Below, piece after piece: positions 1-7,883 of a stretch of 26,683 bases of DNA. The stretch is from an uncultured Collinsella sp. (GTDB lineage: Bacteria; Actinomycetota; Coriobacteriia; Coriobacteriales; Coriobacteriaceae), in NCBI GenBank assembly GCA_902478875.1, contig CABSMZ010000006.1:1-26683 (forward strand), read 5' to 3'. The notes under the pieces were generated by a model. The model saw only the letters and a program-made list of their open reading frames with translations, searched no databases and was not told the DNA's origin. A program made the translations under genes and the position numbers. The stretch's first letter is position 1. Each line of letters starts with the position of its first letter.

Positions 1-165
1 GAGCCTGCTGCAGAGCCCGAGCCCGAGCCGGCAGAGCCCACGACGGCTGACCTCTACGCCCGTCGTCCCCGCAAGCGCAAGGCTGTCGTCGACCAGCTCG
101 CTCGCGAGCTCGAGGCCGAGGACGAAGCCACTGCCGCCGACGCCTCGAAGGGAGGCGATGAGTAA
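1..165 (+). CDS. Sec-independent translocase TatA/TatB-type protein, C-terminal part
   Basis: An open frame enters from the left edge and ends at a TAA that overlaps the tatC start as TAATG. Only about 54 residues are visible. They begin with a Glu/Pro/Ala-rich stretch (EPAAEPEPEPAEP), followed by a basic patch (RRPRKRKA) and a charged helix-like end. This is the usual look of the low-complexity cytoplasmic tail of TatA/TatB proteins, and the direct coupling to tatC supports the call. The membrane helix and amphipathic helix that would prove the family lie outside the window. TatA and TatB cannot be told apart from this fragment. Confidence 0.6.
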   Translation, partial: EPAAEPEPEPAEPTTADLYARRPRKRKAVVDQLARELEAEDEATAADASKGGDE

Positions 166-956
166 TGCCTATCGGACCCGCGCGAATGCCGCTCTTCGAT
201 CACTTGGGAGAGCTCCGTCGCCGCCTGACCATCGTGGTCGTGTCGGTGTTTGCCGCCGCCATCGTGCTGTACTTTGCCACGCCCGTGGTGCTCGATATCC
301 TGGAAGACCCCATCCGCTCGTTTGTGCCGGACGGTAAGTTCTACATCACCACCACACTCGGCGGCTTTGGCCTGCGCTTCTCGCTGGCCATCAAGATGGC
401 CGTGGTCATGTGCACGCCCATGATCATCTGGCAGATCCTGGCATTTTTCCTGCCGGCGCTGCGCCCCAACGAGCGCAAGTGGGTCGTGCCCACGGTGCTC
501 GCCTCGACGGTGCTGTTCTTCCTGGGTGCCATCTTCTGCTATTTCATCATCATCCCGGCGGGCTTTGAGTGGCTCATCGGCGAGACCTCGGCCGTCGCTA
601 CGGCGCTGCCCGACCTGGAGAACTACGTCAACATGGAGCTGCTCTTTATGATCGGCTTTGGTGTGGCGTTTGAGCTGCCGCTCATCATCTTCTATCTGTC
701 CGTCTTTCACATCGTGTCCTATGCGGCCTTCCGCAGCGCCTGGCGCTACGTGTACGTAGGCCTGCTTGTGGGCTCGGCTGTGATTACGCCCGACGGCTCG
801 CCCGTTACGCTGGGTCTCATGTATGGCGCCCTGCTCTCGCTCTACGAGATTTCGCTCGCCATCGCTCGCGTGGTCATTACCGCGCGCGAGGGCAAGGAGG
901 GCCTGTTCGTGAGCCGTCTGGACCTGTTCTCGGACGACGAGGACGACGAGGAGTAA
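165..956 (+). CDS. tatC: Sec-independent protein translocase subunit TatC
   Basis: TatC is the multi-spanning membrane receptor for twin-arginine signal peptides and works with TatA/TatB to export folded proteins. The 263-residue product has the family signature near the N-terminus (FDHLGELRRRL, about residues 11-21), then six hydrophobic segments, the first at about 22-42 and the last ending near 235. A conserved-type membrane Glu (AFELPL, Glu170) is present. The C-terminus is short and acidic (DDEDDEE). The start overlaps the stop of the preceding TatA/B-like gene (TAATG), indicating translational coupling. An alternative start is Met8 at 186, directly before the conserved segment. hypA follows after 6 nt, which fits because NiFe hydrogenases are classic Tat clients. 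Confidence 0.96.
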   Translation: MPIGPARMPLFDHLGELRRRLTIVVVSVFAAAIVLYFATPVVLDILEDPIRSFVPDGKFYITTTLGGFGLRFSLAIKMAVVMCTPMIIWQILAFFLPALRPNERKWVVPTVLASTVLFFLGAIFCYFIIIPAGFEWLIGETSAVATALPDLENYVNMELLFMIGFGVAFELPLIIFYLSVFHIVSYAAFRSAWRYVYVGLLVGSAVITPDGSPVTLGLMYGALLSLYEISLAIARVVITAREGKEGLFVSRLDLFSDDEDDEE

Positions 957-962
957 ATCGGT

Positions 963-1319
963 ATGCACGAGGTTGGCATTGTCAACGGCATACTCGATAC
1001 AGTGATTCGCGCGGCGCGTGGGGCGGGGGCCTCGCGCGCCGTTTTGGTAACGCTTCGTATCGGGGATATGACCGAGGTCGTGCGCGAGGCACTCGACTTT
1101 GCGTGGGAGACGTTTCGCGATGAGGACCCGCTCACGCGCGGCTGCGAGCTTGCCGTGGAGGAGGTCCATCCACAAAGCGAGTGCCTGGACTGCGGCGAGG
1201 TCTTTGAGCACGACCGTTTCCATTGTCGCTGCCCCCAGTGTGGCGGCGCCAACGTGCGCCTGCTGCACGGCCGCGAGCTCGATATCGCAAGTATCGAAAT
1301 CGAAACCCCCGACGATTAG
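963..1319 (+). CDS. hypA: Hydrogenase maturation nickel chaperone HypA
   Basis: HypA delivers nickel to the large subunit of NiFe hydrogenases together with the GTPase HypB. The 118-residue length is typical. The N-terminus is the invariant MHE, in which His2 is the family's nickel ligand. A zinc site is formed by Cys74-x2-Cys77 and Cys90-x2-Cys93, with an extra Cys88, at spacing matching known HypA proteins. The gene starts 6 nt after tatC, with a GAGGAG ribosome site inside the end of tatC, and hypB follows 55 nt downstream. Hydrogenase structural genes and hypC-F are not in this window, so they must lie elsewhere if the pathway is complete. Confidence 0.96.
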   Translation: MHEVGIVNGILDTVIRAARGAGASRAVLVTLRIGDMTEVVREALDFAWETFRDEDPLTRGCELAVEEVHPQSECLDCGEVFEHDRFHCRCPQCGGANVRLLHGRELDIASIEIETPDD

Positions 1320-1374
1320 CCCGCTAGCCATCTAATGATGGGGTATAAAGGGGCCAAAGTAAGGAGCGCTAAGT

Positions 1375-2058
1375 ATGGCCGAGAAAACGATTGATATCGC
1401 GTCGCCGATCCTGTCGCGCAACGAGCGCCTGGCAGATCAGCTGCGTCAGCGGTTTGAGCAGACGAACACCTACGTGATCAATGTGCTGTCGAGCCCTGGC
1501 TCGGGTAAGACCACCACGATTCTGAGCACCAACGAGCGCCTGCGTGACAAAGCCAGCCTGCGCTGTGCCGTTATCGAGGGCGATATCGCCTCGGACGTCG
1601 ACGCCATCACCATGAAGGAAGCCGGCATGCCCGCCATCCAGATCAACACGGGCGGCCTGTGCCACCTCGAGGGCAACATGATCATGGAGGCCGTCGACGC
1701 CTTCGACCAGGCCGTCGGTCTGGAGAACATCGACGTCATCTTTATCGAAAATGTGGGTAACCTGGTCTGCCCGGTCGACTTTGACCTGGGCGAGAACCTG
1801 TCCATCATGATCCTCTCGGTGCCCGAGGGCGACGACAAGCCCATCAAGTACCCGGGCATCTTCCAGCACGCCGGCGCGCAGCTGCTCAATAAGGTCGACG
1901 TGGCCCCGGCTTTCGATTTTGACATGGATAGGTATACTAAGACACTCGATGACCTCAATCCGCAGGCGCCGCGGTTTGCCGTGAGCGCGCGCAAGGGCGA
2001 GGGCATGGATGCCTGGTGCGATTGGCTCATCGGGCAGATCGAGCAAGCAAGGGCGTAA
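1375..2058 (+). CDS. hypB: Hydrogenase maturation GTPase HypB
   Basis: HypB is the SIMIBI-class GTPase that drives nickel insertion into hydrogenase (and in some bacteria urease) with HypA. The 227 residues show a P-loop (SSPGSGKTT, about 39-47), an acidic switch region (VIEGDIASDVDA, about 66-77), the G-domain metal-site motif GGLCHLEGN with Cys96-His97, the ENVGNLVCP motif, and NKVD for guanine recognition. The N-terminus lacks both the His-rich nickel-storage stretch and the CxxCGC motif found in some HypB proteins, so this is the minimal form. AAGGAGC lies a few bases before the ATG. The next gene is a topoisomerase, functionally unrelated. Confidence 0.96.
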   Translation: MAEKTIDIASPILSRNERLADQLRQRFEQTNTYVINVLSSPGSGKTTTILSTNERLRDKASLRCAVIEGDIASDVDAITMKEAGMPAIQINTGGLCHLEGNMIMEAVDAFDQAVGLENIDVIFIENVGNLVCPVDFDLGENLSIMILSVPEGDDKPIKYPGIFQHAGAQLLNKVDVAPAFDFDMDRYTKTLDDLNPQAPRFAVSARKGEGMDAWCDWLIGQIEQARA

Positions 2059-2112
2059 ATCGGCCGCCATACGGGCGGGCGTAGCCGCATAGACACGAGA
2101 TAGGAGCCTCTT

Positions 2113-4704
2113 TTGAAGCTCATCATCGCAGAGAAAAACGACGCCGCGCGTCAGATTGCCGAGCGTCTGTCCACGGGCAAACCCAAAAAGGACAAGGTGT
2201 ACAACACCGCCATCTACCGTTTTGAGTGGAAGGGCGAGGAGTGCGTGACCATCGGCCTTGCCGGTCACATCCTGGCACCCGATTTTTGCGACAGTGTGCT
2301 GTTCGATAAAAAGCTGGGTTGGTATTCGGTCACCGAGGACGGCGAGATGTTGCCGGCCGATATGCCCGATGGCCTGGCCCGCCCGCCGTACGACACCAAG
2401 CGCAAGCCGTTCCTTGCCGATGGTATCTCCATCAAGGGCTGGAAGCTTGAGAGCCTGCCTTACCTTACCTGGGCGCCCGTCATTAAGCTGCCGGCCGAGA
2501 AGGAGCTCATTCGCTCGCTCAAGAACCTCGCCAAAAAGTCCGACAGCGTCATCATCGCCACTGACTTCGATCGCGAGGGTGAGCTGATCGGCTCGGACGC
2601 CCTCAACAAGGTGCGCGAGGTCGCGCCGGACTTGCCGGTCGCCCGCGCCCAGTATTCTTCGTTTACCAAGGCCGAGATCACGCAGGCCTTCGATAATCTT
2701 GTCTCGCTCGACCAGAATCTGGCCGACGCCGGCGAGAGCCGCCAGCACATCGACCTCATTTGGGGCGCGGTGCTCACGCGTTACCTGACGCTCGCCAAGT
2801 TTGGCGGCTTTGGCAACGTGCGCTCCGCCGGCCGCGTACAGACGCCGACGCTCGCCCTGGTGGTCGAGCGCGAACGCGAGCGCATGGCGTTTGTGCCCGA
2901 GGACTATTGGCAGATTCGCGGCATGGGTGCCGCGCAGGGTGCTGCCGAGGACGACCGCTTTAAAATTGCGCACAAGACGGCGCGTTTTACCGATAAAGAT
3001 GCTGCCGAGACGGCGTACGGCCACGTCGACGGCGCTACGACGGCAACCGTCGCCGCGGTGACCAGGCGCTCCCGCAAGCAGCAGCCGCCCACGCCGTTCG
3101 CGACGACCTCGCTGCAGGCTGCCGCCGCGGCCGAGGGCATCTCGCCTGCGCGTACGATGCGCATCGCCGAGTCCCTCTACATGGCGGGCCTCATCAGCTA
3201 TCCGCGTGTCGACAACACCGTGTACCCTGCGACGCTCGATCTGGGCGCCGTGGTGAGCGACCTGGCAAAGATCAACCCGGCGCTGGCGCCCGTGTGCAAA
3301 AAGGTGCTTGCCGGCCCTATGAAGCCCACGCGCGGCAAAGTCGAGACCACCGACCACCCGCCTATCTATCCCACGGGCGAGGGCGATCCGTCCACGCTCG
3401 ATGGCGGCCAGCGTAAGCTCTACGACCTCATCGCCCGCCGCTTCCTGGCGACGCTTATGGGTCCCGCGACCATCGAGAACACCAAGCTCGAGCTCGACGT
3501 GAGCGGCGAGCCGTTCGTGGCCTCGGGCGACGTGCTCGTGACCCCGGGCTTCCGCGAGGCGTACCCGTACGGGCTCAAGCGCGACGAGCAGATGCCGCCG
3601 CTGGAGCAGGGCGACACGGTCGACGTGTTCGACATTAAGCTTGAGGCCAAGCAGACCGAGCCGCCCGCGCGCTACAGCCAGGGCAAGCTCGTGCAGGAGA
3701 TGGAAAAGCGCGGCCTGGGCACCAAGTCCACGCGCGCGAGCATCATCGAGCGCCTGTACGCCGTGCGCTACCTCAAAAACGATCCCGTTGAGCCGAGCCA
3801 GCTGGGCATCGCCATCATCGACGCGCTGACGCAGTTTGCCCCGCGCATCACGAGCCCCGATATGACCAGCGAGCTCGACGGCGACATGACTCGCGTCGAG
3901 CGCGGCGAGGACACCGAAGAGCATGTCGTGACGCACTCGCGTGCGCTGCTGGCCGGCGTGCTCGACGAGCTGCTCAAGCATACGCAGGAGCTCGGCGACG
4001 CCATCAGCGACGCCGTCACGGCTGATGCGCGCGTGGGCGCCTGCCCCAAGTGCGGCAAGGACCTGGTTATGAAGACGAGCGCCAAGACCCGTGGCAGCTT
4101 CATTGGCTGCATGGGCTGGCCCGACTGCGACGTGACCTATCCGGTGCCGAGTGGCGTCAAGGTGAGCCCGCTCGAGGGCGAGGCCGCCGTGTGCCCCGAG
4201 TGCGGTGCGCCGCGCATTAAGTGCCAGCCGTTCCGCCAGAAGGCCTTCGAGATCTGCGTGAACCCGACGTGTCCCACCAACTACGAGCCCGACCTTAAGG
4301 TGGGCGAGTGCAAGGTGTGTGCCGAGGCCGGACGCCATGGCGACCTGATCGCACACAAGAGCGAGAAGAGCGGCAAGCGCTTTATCCGCTGCACCAACTA
4401 TGACGATTGCGGCGTGAGCTATCCACTGCCGGCGCGTGGAAAACTCGAGGCGACGGGCGAGACCTGTCCCGAGTGCGGCGCTCCCATCGTGGTGGTCAAC
4501 ACGGCGCGCGGCCCGTGGCGTATCTGCGTGAACATGGACTGCCCGACCAAGGAGAAGAAGCCTGCCCGCGGCCGCAAGACCACAACCAAGGCGAGCACGG
4601 CGAAGAAGACGACGGCCAAGAAGACCACGGCTAAGAAAGCCACTGCCGCCAAGAAGACGACCGCGAAGAAGTCGACTGCCAAGAAAACAGCCGCCGACAA
4701 GTAA
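2113..4704 (+). CDS. topA: DNA topoisomerase I (type IA) with zinc ribbons and lysine-rich tail
   Basis: This type IA topoisomerase (863 aa) relaxes negative supercoils through a tyrosyl-DNA intermediate. Visible parts are a Toprim domain starting MKLIIAEKNDAAR, the acidic metal-binding motif TDFDREGE (150-157), and the catalytic tyrosine in GLISYPRVDN (Tyr363). That YPRVDN form resembles archaeal-type topoisomerase I more than the YMRTDS form of E. coli. From Cys644 there are four Cys-rich zinc-ribbon-like repeats with CPKC, CPEC, CKVC and CPEC cores. The last 47 residues (817-863) are tandem Lys/Ala/Thr repeats such as KKTTAKK, a histone-H1-like tail known from actinobacterial TopA. Start: TTG at 2113 preceded by TAGGAG at 2101-2106; no closer ATG fits the conserved N-terminus. 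Confidence 0.95.
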   Translation: MKLIIAEKNDAARQIAERLSTGKPKKDKVYNTAIYRFEWKGEECVTIGLAGHILAPDFCDSVLFDKKLGWYSVTEDGEMLPADMPDGLARPPYDTKRKPFLADGISIKGWKLESLPYLTWAPVIKLPAEKELIRSLKNLAKKSDSVIIATDFDREGELIGSDALNKVREVAPDLPVARAQYSSFTKAEITQAFDNLVSLDQNLADAGESRQHIDLIWGAVLTRYLTLAKFGGFGNVRSAGRVQTPTLALVVERERERMAFVPEDYWQIRGMGAAQGAAEDDRFKIAHKTARFTDKDAAETAYGHVDGATTATVAAVTRRSRKQQPPTPFATTSLQAAAAAEGISPARTMRIAESLYMAGLISYPRVDNTVYPATLDLGAVVSDLAKINPALAPVCKKVLAGPMKPTRGKVETTDHPPIYPTGEGDPSTLDGGQRKLYDLIARRFLATLMGPATIENTKLELDVSGEPFVASGDVLVTPGFREAYPYGLKRDEQMPPLEQGDTVDVFDIKLEAKQTEPPARYSQGKLVQEMEKRGLGTKSTRASIIERLYAVRYLKNDPVEPSQLGIAIIDALTQFAPRITSPDMTSELDGDMTRVERGEDTEEHVVTHSRALLAGVLDELLKHTQELGDAISDAVTADARVGACPKCGKDLVMKTSAKTRGSFIGCMGWPDCDVTYPVPSGVKVSPLEGEAAVCPECGAPRIKCQPFRQKAFEICVNPTCPTNYEPDLKVGECKVCAEAGRHGDLIAHKSEKSGKRFIRCTNYDDCGVSYPLPARGKLEATGETCPECGAPIVVVNTARGPWRICVNMDCPTKEKKPARGRKTTTKASTAKKTTAKKTTAKKATAAKKTTAKKSTAKKTAADK

Positions 4705-4726
4705 CGGCGCAGTCGAAACATTGCCC

Positions 4727-4768
4727 AAAAAAACGAGCGAGGACCCCGCGATCCTTGCTCGTTTTTTT
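4727..4768 (+). terminator. Rho-independent terminator after topA
   Basis: The arms AACGAGCGAGGA and TCCTTGCTCGTT pair with one G-U wobble around a CCCCGCGA loop and are followed by seven T. The left arm is preceded by a run of A, so the hairpin could also act on transcripts from the opposite strand, where the reverse gene at 4847-5830 ends. This makes it a likely bidirectional terminator between the convergent genes. Confidence 0.92.
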
Positions 4769-4770
4769 GA

Positions 4771-4828
4771 CCGGTAGTTAGGGACGTTCCTTTTCTGCCG
4801 GCAGTTTAGGAACGTCCCTAACTACCGG
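4771..4828. repeat. Long perfect palindromic element (20-bp arms)
   Basis: The segment 4771-4790 (CCGGTAGTTAGGGACGTTCC) is repeated exactly, inverted, at 4809-4828. The 18-nt centre itself contains the palindrome CTGCCGGCAG. It sits only 2 nt after a complete terminator, so termination does not explain it. The perfect arms suggest a mobile or dispersed intergenic palindrome (REP-like) or a recently formed inverted repeat. It carries the core TAGGGAC, which also occurs in the different palindrome at 5899-5967. Confidence 0.85.
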
Positions 4829-4846
4829 CTCGGGAACGACAAAGCG

Positions 4847-5830
4847 CTAGTTCACCTCGACGGGCTTGGCGCCGGGATAGCGCTCCTCAAAGTCTAGGCG
4901 GTACTTATTGTCATTGGTGCCCGCCACGTTGTCGCGCGACAGCGGCGCCACGATCTCATTCTTGTGGTCCGCAGGCTTGGCGTATTTCAGGCTGATCTCC
5001 CAGGCATCACAGATTGCGTCAATGCGGTGATCCAGGTCGTCGTACAGGGCGATGATATCCTTCCAGGAGCTGTAGTTCTTGGAGCTCGTCGGGACGTCCA
5101 GGTCCTCGACGATGTCGTAATACTGCTCGATGGTGTCCTCCGTGCGCTCGGCGACGTCGGCGAGATTTTGACGGGTGGTTCGATCCTCTTCCAGATAGTT
5201 GCCGTTGAAGTTCTGCGCGCAGCCACGGACCTGGCTGTCGAGATCTTCGAGCAGGTCGTAGTATTCGCTCAGTCGGCGGTAGAGGTTCTGCTCAGAGAGC
5301 GTTGCTTCGCCGCCATCCTCGTCGTCATCGTCATCATCGTCGTACAGGCTGTTGGGATCGCCGAGAGGCTTTAGGTCATCGTCGTCGACGTCATGGTGCA
5401 GCTTAGCTACCTCGGCAGTCGTCTGCGTGGCGGCGTTGTCGAACGGTCTGATTGCAAAGAAGATGACCAGGGCGATGATGATCGCCACCAGCACAACGAT
5501 AACGGCGATAAGCGGCCCGGTGCCGCTCTTTTTGGGAGCGGGGGTCTGTGACGAAGCGGGCGCGTATGCGGGAGCCGGCTGCTGTTGGGGCGAGCCGCTC
5601 GCGACGGGTATGCGCTGCGTGGTCTCGACGGCCTCGGTCCTTGCGGCGGGGTCGGGGCTATAGGCGAGGGGGTCGTCCGCCTTGGCTTGCGGCGTATCAA
5701 GGGAGCCGGTCTGCTCAAAAGCGGGCTGGCTATCGCTCGCGGCTGTTTGCTCAACGGGTGCACCGCACGAGGTGCAGAACTTGGCATCATCTGCAAGAAG
5801 CTTGCCGCACGAGGCGCAATACCGAGACAT
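4847..5830 (-). CDS. Zinc-ribbon single-pass membrane protein of unknown function
   Basis: This is the only clear reverse-strand gene, 327 aa. The N-terminus MSRYCASCGKLL carries a zinc ribbon (Cys5, Cys8, Cys19, Cys22) of the kind found in many actinobacterial and firmicute membrane proteins. A Pro/Ala/Gln-rich linker follows, then one hydrophobic helix at about 106-127. Next comes a strongly acidic stretch with seven consecutive Asp, then a predicted helical C-terminal domain with many Tyr/Asp/Glu. Topology is probably cytoplasmic ribbon and external C-terminal domain. The start is set by AAAGGAG just upstream on the reverse strand; an upstream Met six codons earlier lacks this site. No specific function can be assigned. 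It lies between two perfect palindromes (4771-4828 and 5899-5967). Confidence 0.85.
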   Translation of the reverse strand: MSRYCASCGKLLADDAKFCTSCGAPVEQTAASDSQPAFEQTGSLDTPQAKADDPLAYSPDPAARTEAVETTQRIPVASGSPQQQPAPAYAPASSQTPAPKKSGTGPLIAVIVVLVAIIIALVIFFAIRPFDNAATQTTAEVAKLHHDVDDDDLKPLGDPNSLYDDDDDDDEDGGEATLSEQNLYRRLSEYYDLLEDLDSQVRGCAQNFNGNYLEEDRTTRQNLADVAERTEDTIEQYYDIVEDLDVPTSSKNYSSWKDIIALYDDLDHRIDAICDAWEISLKYAKPADHKNEIVAPLSRDNVAGTNDNKYRLDFEERYPGAKPVEVN

Positions 5831-5898
5831 TGCCACTCCTTTCGCCACATTTCAATGCAATACGACGATTATACCCAGCATCCAAAATTCCCCATCAT

Positions 5899-5967
5899 AA
5901 GTTGCGGTGAAATAGGGACTGTTTGGCGGTCTCAGAGCTTCAATCAGTCCCTATTTCACCGCAACTT
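5899..5967. repeat. Long perfect palindromic element (23-bp arms)
   Basis: The arm 5899-5921 (AAGTTGCGGTGAAATAGGGA followed by CTG) is repeated exactly in inverted orientation at 5945-5967 around a 23-nt centre. It lies between the divergent zinc-ribbon gene and tmk. No T run follows the right arm, so it is not a standard terminator. It shares TAGGGAC with the palindrome at 4771-4828 but is otherwise a different sequence. A dispersed mobile palindrome is the most likely reading. Confidence 0.85.
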
Positions 5968-5987
5968 TGGAAAGGCACCTTTAGCCA

Positions 5988-6017
5988 TTGGGGACGCGCC
6001 GAGCACTGGGGTATCAT
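5988..6017 (+). promoter_or_regulatory. Possible promoter for tmk
   Basis: TTGGGG at 5988-5993 and TATCAT at 6012-6017 are separated by 18 nt. The context GGGGTATCATGGC recurs as GGGGTATCATAGC at 9607-9619 before comF, which supports a functional -10 region. The -35 match is weak. Confidence 0.4.
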
Positions 6018-6070
6018 GGCTTGGTTGCTATAACTCGCATTTACGCGCCTTGTAGGAAGGGGCTGCGCCC

Positions 6071-6754
6071 ATGGCTTTTGAGCCCGCTCAACATAGCTTT
6101 ATCACGCTCGAGGGCGTCGATGGCGCCGGCAAGTCCACGCAGGCGCGCCTGCTTGCCCGCGCTCTTGAACTCGCTGGCTACCAGGTTGTGAGCCTGCGCG
6201 AGCCGGGCGGTACCGCCATCAGCGAAAAGATCCGTGCTCTGCTGCTCGACCCCGCCAATACAGCGATGGGCGTCACCTGCGAGTTGTTGCTCTACGAGGC
6301 GGCGCGCGCTCAGTTGGTGCACGAGGTCATCGTGCCCGCCCTTGCTGTCGGTAAGGTGGTCCTGTGCGATCGCTTCTACGATTCCACGACCTGCTACCAG
6401 GCGTTTGCCGATGGCCTCGATCGCCAGATAGTACGCGACGCCAACAACCTGGCCGTCGCGGGTACGCACCCGGCGCTCACGCTCGTCTATCACATCACGC
6501 CCGAGCAGGCGGCGCTGCGCATGGCCGACCGCGGTGCGGCCGACCGCATGGAGGCCAAGGGCATGGCCTTCCAAGAGCGCGTCTACCAGGGATTTTGCGC
6601 CATTGCCGCCGAGGAACCAAACCGCGTAAAGCTCATCGACGCGACCGCGACCATCGAGGAAGTCTTCGAGAAGACGGTCGAGCGGGTTCGCGCCTACGGC
6701 CTCGATATTTCCCAGGACGCCGTCACCGCCGCGCTTGCCCAGGAGGCCGAGTAA
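6071..6754 (+). CDS. tmk: Thymidylate kinase
   Basis: Thymidylate kinase phosphorylates dTMP to dTDP for DNA synthesis. The 227 aa contain the P-loop GVDGAGKST (15-23), the EPGGT motif after the first strand, the DRF(Y) motif at 100-103 that positions the phosphate donor and dTMP, and an Arg-containing LID region (RGAADRMEAKG). The length is slightly above the usual 205-215, with an extended C-terminus. AGGAAGG precedes the ATG by about 10 nt. holB starts 1 nt after the stop, the common tmk-holB pairing of replication genes. Confidence 0.97.
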   Translation: MAFEPAQHSFITLEGVDGAGKSTQARLLARALELAGYQVVSLREPGGTAISEKIRALLLDPANTAMGVTCELLLYEAARAQLVHEVIVPALAVGKVVLCDRFYDSTTCYQAFADGLDRQIVRDANNLAVAGTHPALTLVYHITPEQAALRMADRGAADRMEAKGMAFQERVYQGFCAIAAEEPNRVKLIDATATIEEVFEKTVERVRAYGLDISQDAVTAALAQEAE

Positions 6755-6755
6755 C

Positions 6756-7883
6756 ATGGCCCCCGCTCAGGCAAGCCTGCTGGCCAAGCTTGACACCCAA
6801 CAGCGCGTGCGCGACTTTTTGACCAATGCCGTCGCCAGCGGTCGCGCATCGCACGCCTACCTGTTTTTGGGCGCGCCCGGCGCGGGCAAGCTCGACGCCG
6901 CGTGGGCGCTCGCCCAAGCCTTCCTGTGCGAGCAGGATGGCTGCGGCTCATGCGATAGCTGCGTGCGCGTCGCCCGCCATACGCACCCCGACGTGCACTA
7001 TTACACGCCCGAGAGCGCCACGGGCTACCTTATCGCCCAGACACGCGAGCTGCTCGACGACGTGCCCCTGGCGCCCATCCGTGCCAAGGCCAAGGTCTAC
7101 ATCATCGACCGTGCCGAGCAGCTGCGCGCCAACACCGCCAACGCATTGCTCAAAACTCTCGAGGAGCCGCCCGAGGGCGTTATGTTCATCCTGCTGGGCA
7201 CCTCGGCAGACGTGATGCTGCCCACTATCGTGAGTCGTTGCCAGTGCGTGCCGTTTCGGCTGGTATCGCCCGCCGTCGCCGCGCAGGCCGTGAGCCGCGC
7301 CACCGGTCAGGACCCTGCGCGTTGCCGCATGGCCGTCGCCGTGGCGGGAAGCCCCACGCGTGGCATCGAGTTCCTCAAGAGCGCCGAGCGCCAGGACGCC
7401 CGCCGTCAGATGGTTCGCGCCATCGATTCGCTTATCGCCGCCGACGAGGCCGACGTGCTCAGCCGCGCCAAGTCACTCATCGTCGCCGTTAAGGCGCCGC
7501 TCGCCGAGGTCAAGTCCACACAGGAAAAGGTGCTCGAGCAAAACGCCGACTACCTGTCGCGTGGAGCATTGAAGCAGCTTGAGGACCGCAACAAGCGCGA
7601 ACTCAACGCGCGCGAGCGTTCGGGTATCATGGAAGCGCTGGCGAGCGCGCGGACGCTCATGCGCGACGTGCTGCTGACGCTTCAGGACAAGGCAGCCGAC
7701 GTGGTGAACGAAGACGTGCGCGACACGATCGGTCGGCTTGCCGCCGCGACCAATGTTGCGGGTGCCACACGGGCGCTCGAGGCAGTCGCGACCGCCGAGC
7801 GCAACATCGCCAGAAACGTTACTCCCCAGCTGGCCATCGAGGTCATGCTGTTCGATATCAGGAAGGCACTGAAATGCCGTTAG
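6756..7883 (+). CDS. holB: DNA polymerase III delta-prime subunit
   Basis: This is a clamp-loader AAA+ subunit (375 aa). Visible features are a P-loop-like GAPGAGKLD (39-47), in which the usual Ser/Thr after Lys is Leu as expected for the non-ATPase delta-prime role, and a zinc module with Cys58, Cys63, Cys66 and Cys69 (CGSCDSC). The sensor/DEAD-like strand KVYIIDRAEQL, the motif NALLKTLEEPPE and the SRC arginine-finger motif (160-162, SRCQ) follow. The C-terminal third is helical and less conserved. The ATG at 6756 lies 1 nt after the tmk stop. The 3' end overlaps the ricT start by 10 nt, indicating coupled translation of tmk-holB-ricT. Confidence 0.93.
   Translation: MAPAQASLLAKLDTQQRVRDFLTNAVASGRASHAYLFLGAPGAGKLDAAWALAQAFLCEQDGCGSCDSCVRVARHTHPDVHYYTPESATGYLIAQTRELLDDVPLAPIRAKAKVYIIDRAEQLRANTANALLKTLEEPPEGVMFILLGTSADVMLPTIVSRCQCVPFRLVSPAVAAQAVSRATGQDPARCRMAVAVAGSPTRGIEFLKSAERQDARRQMVRAIDSLIAADEADVLSRAKSLIVAVKAPLAEVKSTQEKVLEQNADYLSRGALKQLEDRNKRELNARERSGIMEALASARTLMRDVLLTLQDKAADVVNEDVRDTIGRLAAATNVAGATRALEAVATAERNIARNVTPQLAIEVMLFDIRKALKCR

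Noticed and set aside
54..1331. Reverse-strand open frame opposite tatC and hypA
   Set aside because: Both + strand genes are clear by family motifs; the reverse translation is Arg/His/Asp-rich noise.
4561..4704. Lysine-codon repeats at the end of topA as a tandem DNA repeat element
   Set aside because: The AAG/ACC/GCC repetition is explained by the KKTTAKK-type protein tail, known in actinobacterial TopA, with synonymous variation between units.
1369..4728. Reverse-strand open frame of 1119 codons opposite hypB and topA
   Set aside because: It is the mirror of well-supported + strand genes; strong GC codon bias removes stops on the opposite strand. The translation is low-complexity Arg/Ala/His/Leu sequence with no family pattern.
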